7,078 bases of DNA. Source: an uncultured Bacteroidales bacterium (GTDB lineage Bacteria; Bacteroidota; Bacteroidia; Bacteroidales; FEN-979). The stretch spans positions 1-7,078 of the forward strand of contig CAIYQH010000309.1 in assembly GCA_903928285.1 (NCBI GenBank). Direction: 5' to 3'. Below, piece by piece: positions 5,328-7,078 of the stretch. The notes beneath the pieces are model-generated. The model was not told the DNA's origin, made no database searches, and saw nothing but the letters and a program-made list of their open reading frames with translations. Position numbers and translations under genes: made by a program. Each line of letters starts with the position of its first letter. Within the stretch, counting starts at the first letter, position 1.

Positions 5328-6886
5328 TATGAGCGGTCTTCACGCAATATTTTGACCAACGATGCGAAACTCCACAGGCGCAGGATAAATGCCAGTAAAA
5401 CCGACCCCAGCAGCATCAGGATAAAATTCCCCAGCCATGCTTTTGATGCAGGCAGAAATGACCAGTGGATGGTAAGAGAATGGGACACAATGTTAAAAAG
5501 ACACACCCCTATCACGAAGGTGAAAAGGGTTAACAGGAAGCGATAATTAACCTTGAATTTAAAAACCCGTTGTACCATCAATACCTGCAACAGGGCCATG
5601 GTAAATTGTGTAACCAAGCTGGCGACTGCAGATCCTGAGGCCAGGAACCGCGGAATTAAGAGGAAATTCAGGATCAGGTTGATGAGTAACCCGGCTACCG
5701 CAATGAAATTAAGTTGTCGCAGGTTCCCATTGGCAGTAAGCAGCGTGCCGAAAATATAGGTGGTGGAAACCGCAATGAATCCCAGAATCAGCAACTGAAA
5801 CACCCTGGTTGAGGCGCCGATATGGGTATTGTACAACATATCGATCATTTCATAACTATAAAAGAAAGAGCCCAGGGCTATGATGATCGCCAGGGTAATG
5901 ATCAGCGTAAAAGAGAGCTTGAGCATATGCTCAATGGATTGTTTCTTTTTAAGCATTTTTGAAAATATCGGGACCAGCAGCACTGCAAAAAGGTAGGCGA
6001 TCATGTTGGCAGCATCTAGCAACCTGAAGCCGGATGCATAGATGCCGGCCTGGAAATCACCCGTTCGCTCGGCCAGGAAATTGTCAAGCATCACCGGATT
6101 AAGGTGGTTGACAGAGGCAAAAATTCCTGTCTGTACATGGGAAATCCTTTCAGGAAGGAGGCTCTCCAGCATCACCGGGTCAAGCCGGTTGTAAAAAGTC
6201 ATCAACAACACCAGTAACGCAAAGGGTAAACTCTGCTTGACAATCATCAGGAAAAATGGCCAGTTCCAGTTGAGCCTGCGAAACCGCGCCTTTTTTACGA
6301 CAATCACGAAGGCCAGGGTGGCGGTGATCATGTAAGCAGCTGTCTGACAATAAACAAACCATTCAACCCTGAATTTGGAGATCGTGATATGCCCCCATAA
6401 CAGGATTCCGCAGAAAAAAATCATCAGCAGCCGGTCGAGCACCGACAGGAAACTATCGGTTTTGAACATCAGGAATCCTGAAATATTCGAGCGCAGATAA
6501 AGGATAAAAGAGAGCAGAAACTGGTTAAGTGCCAGCCAGCCCAATAACCAGAACTGGGCCGGACTAAACCGCAGGATCATGGCAATGACAAAGGCGATCA
6601 CCACATAGACCAGGCCAAGTAAAAGTTTCAACACCAAAATCCCTGAAAAATGCTTGTTTAACAGGTGGTTGTGTTGTGCTATGTTACGGTTGTTGAAATT
6701 GGTGATCCCGAAATCGAGGATAATATTAAAGAGGAAAGAAAAATTCAGGATCACAAAGTAGAAACCATACTCGCCCACCCCAACATTCCGCTGCACGGTA
6801 AGGTCAATCCCAAAAATCCATATGGGTTTTATGAGAAGATTTAAAAAAAGGAGTAACCCCAGGTTTGTCAGGAACTTCCGCTGCAT
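5327..6886 (-). CDS. Wzx-like polysaccharide flippase (PST/MATE-type transporter)
   Basis: A 519-residue inner-membrane protein of the polysaccharide-biosynthesis (PST/Wzx) family, which flips undecaprenyl-linked glycan units to the periplasmic side. Hydrophobic segments run through the whole length and are compatible with the usual 12-14 membrane helices. Family-like features are the N-terminal GVGEYGFYF...DFGITNFNNRNIA region (36-70), the TM entry PFALLVLLMTFYNRLDPVML (221-240), QAGIYASGFRLLDAANM (279-295), and YIFGTLLTANGNLRQLN (377-393) before a helix pair with N-x3-N-x3-IPRF. Residues 234-260 and 261-287 are a tandem duplication of a segment that, as far as I recall, occurs once in relatives; this lengthens the TM7-TM8 connection by 27 residues. 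The start is an ATG, with a -7 box at 6958-6965 about 70 bases upstream. 78 bases separate its stop from the first Wzz gene, which has its own promoter match. Confidence 0.88.
   Translation of the reverse strand: MQRKFLTNLGLLLFLNLLIKPIWIFGIDLTVQRNVGVGEYGFYFVILNFSFLFNIILDFGITNFNNRNIAQHNHLLNKHFSGILVLKLLLGLVYVVIAFVIAMILRFSPAQFWLLGWLALNQFLLSFILYLRSNISGFLMFKTDSFLSVLDRLLMIFFCGILLWGHITISKFRVEWFVYCQTAAYMITATLAFVIVVKKARFRRLNWNWPFFLMIVKQSLPFALLVLLMTFYNRLDPVMLESLLPERISHVQTGIFASVNHLNPVMLDNFLAERTGDFQAGIYASGFRLLDAANMIAYLFAVLLVPIFSKMLKKKQSIEHMLKLSFTLIITLAIIIALGSFFYSYEMIDMLYNTHIGASTRVFQLLILGFIAVSTTYIFGTLLTANGNLRQLNFIAVAGLLINLILNFLLIPRFLASGSAVASLVTQFTMALLQVLMVQRVFKFKVNYRFLLTLFTFVIGVCLFNIVSHSLTIHWSFLPASKAWLGNFILMLLGSVLLAFILRLWSFASLVKILREDRS
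6026..6187 (-). repeat. In-frame tandem duplication of 27 codons inside the flippase gene
   Basis: Copy 1 (6107-6187) encodes residues 234-260, beginning RLDPVMLESLLPER. Copy 2 (6026-6106) encodes residues 261-287, beginning HLNPVMLDNFLAER. By hand count 13 of 27 residues and about 48 of 81 bases match with no gap. The longest identical run is 11 bases (AGCATCACCGG, plus strand). Both copies end in a G-I-[FY]-A-S motif. The divergence argues against an assembly artefact. Confidence 0.8.
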
Positions 6887-6957
6887 GAACCAAGAATAAA
6901 AGCTACCGGGAGTGGTAACTTTTCATTATAACTCAAAAAATATTCAGATATTTGCTA

Positions 6958-6965
6958 CAAAGTTA
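6958..6965 (-). promoter_or_regulatory. Candidate -7 box for the flippase gene
   Basis: CAAAGTTA reads TAACTTTG, followed by T, on the minus strand, a full TAnnTTTG match. The start point would be near 6951, with a leader of about 65 bases. No clear -33 TTTG lies 17-23 bases upstream, and that region already falls inside the divergent glycosyltransferase gene. For the divergent gene only an imperfect box (GATATTTG at 6947-6954) was seen, too weak to list separately. Confidence 0.35.
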
Positions 6966-6974
6966 AGAAAATTA

Positions 6975-7078
6975 ATGAACATTGCTGTTAATACCAGGCT
7001 GCTCATCCGGGATAAGCTCGAAGGAATCGGGTGGTTTACCTATGAATCCCTGAAAAGGATTACAAAGCAACATCCCGA
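6975..7078 (+). CDS. Partial CDS, N-terminus of a probable GT4-type glycosyltransferase
   Basis: An ATG at 6975 opens 34 full codons that run off the right edge. The peptide starts MNIAVNTRLLIRDKLEGIGW, then continues through FTYESLKRITKQHP. The pattern M-x-I-A-V-N-T-R-L-L, then L-E-G-I-G-W-F-T-x-E, is very typical of GT-B fold glycosyltransferases (GT4-like) in Bacteroidota polysaccharide loci. Here the first beta strand is followed by the Gly-rich loop and helix facing the acceptor. It would add a sugar to a growing lipid-linked glycan on the cytoplasmic side. The donor-binding C-terminal domain is outside the window, so sugar specificity cannot be judged. It is divergent from the flippase across an 88-base gap. 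Confidence 0.72.
   Translation, partial: MNIAVNTRLLIRDKLEGIGWFTYESLKRITKQHP

Noticed and set aside
5235..5546. Rightward 103-codon open frame across the flippase-Wzz gap
   Set aside because: Most of it is antisense to the 3' end of the flippase. It has no family resemblance, and the gap is better explained by a leftward promoter.

Overview
The window is 7,078 bases from a Bacteroidota-like genome, perhaps from an environmental Bacteroidales relative. Three things point there. Several gene-free gaps carry the Bacteroidota -7 promoter box TAnnTTTG, once with a TTG 19 bases upstream. Start codons are preceded by A/T-rich sequence with no clear Shine-Dalgarno. The pair efp-lpxD is a familiar Bacteroidota gene neighbourhood. 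No tRNA, rRNA, CRISPR, transposase or phage gene was seen.

Left part (1-1722). A divergent intergenic region separates the first 29 codons of a leftward gene, probably an FkbM-type methyltransferase cut by the window edge, from a rightward two-gene unit. That unit is efp (elongation factor P) followed by an LpxD-family N-acyltransferase of the type that sits beside efp in this phylum.

Centre and right (1744-6886, all leftward). This is a surface-polysaccharide export and assembly block. In transcription order it holds a Wzx-like flippase (5327-6886), two tandem Wzz-like chain-length regulators (4202-5248 and 3221-4186), and a Wzy/WaaL-family polymerase or ligase (1744-3231). The flippase has its own candidate promoter. 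A second and stronger candidate promoter lies between the flippase and the first Wzz. The last three genes are tightly packed (15-base gap, then an 11-base overlap) and look like one translationally coupled operon. The block converges tail to tail with lpxD, with 21 bases between the stop codons.

Right edge (6975-7078). The first 34 codons of a rightward gene resemble the start of a GT4-type glycosyltransferase, divergent from the flippase.

Together the genes describe lipid-linked glycan export (flippase), polymerisation or transfer in the periplasm (Wzy/WaaL family) and length control (Wzz pair). Lipid A-type acylation and a translation factor sit beside them. This is mostly a recognisable Wzx/Wzy-type locus rather than a clearly new system. 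The oddest points are a 27-residue tandem duplication inside the flippase, the paired unequal Wzz paralogs, and an inverted repeat that overlaps the flippase stop codon and the -33 box of the Wzz promoter.
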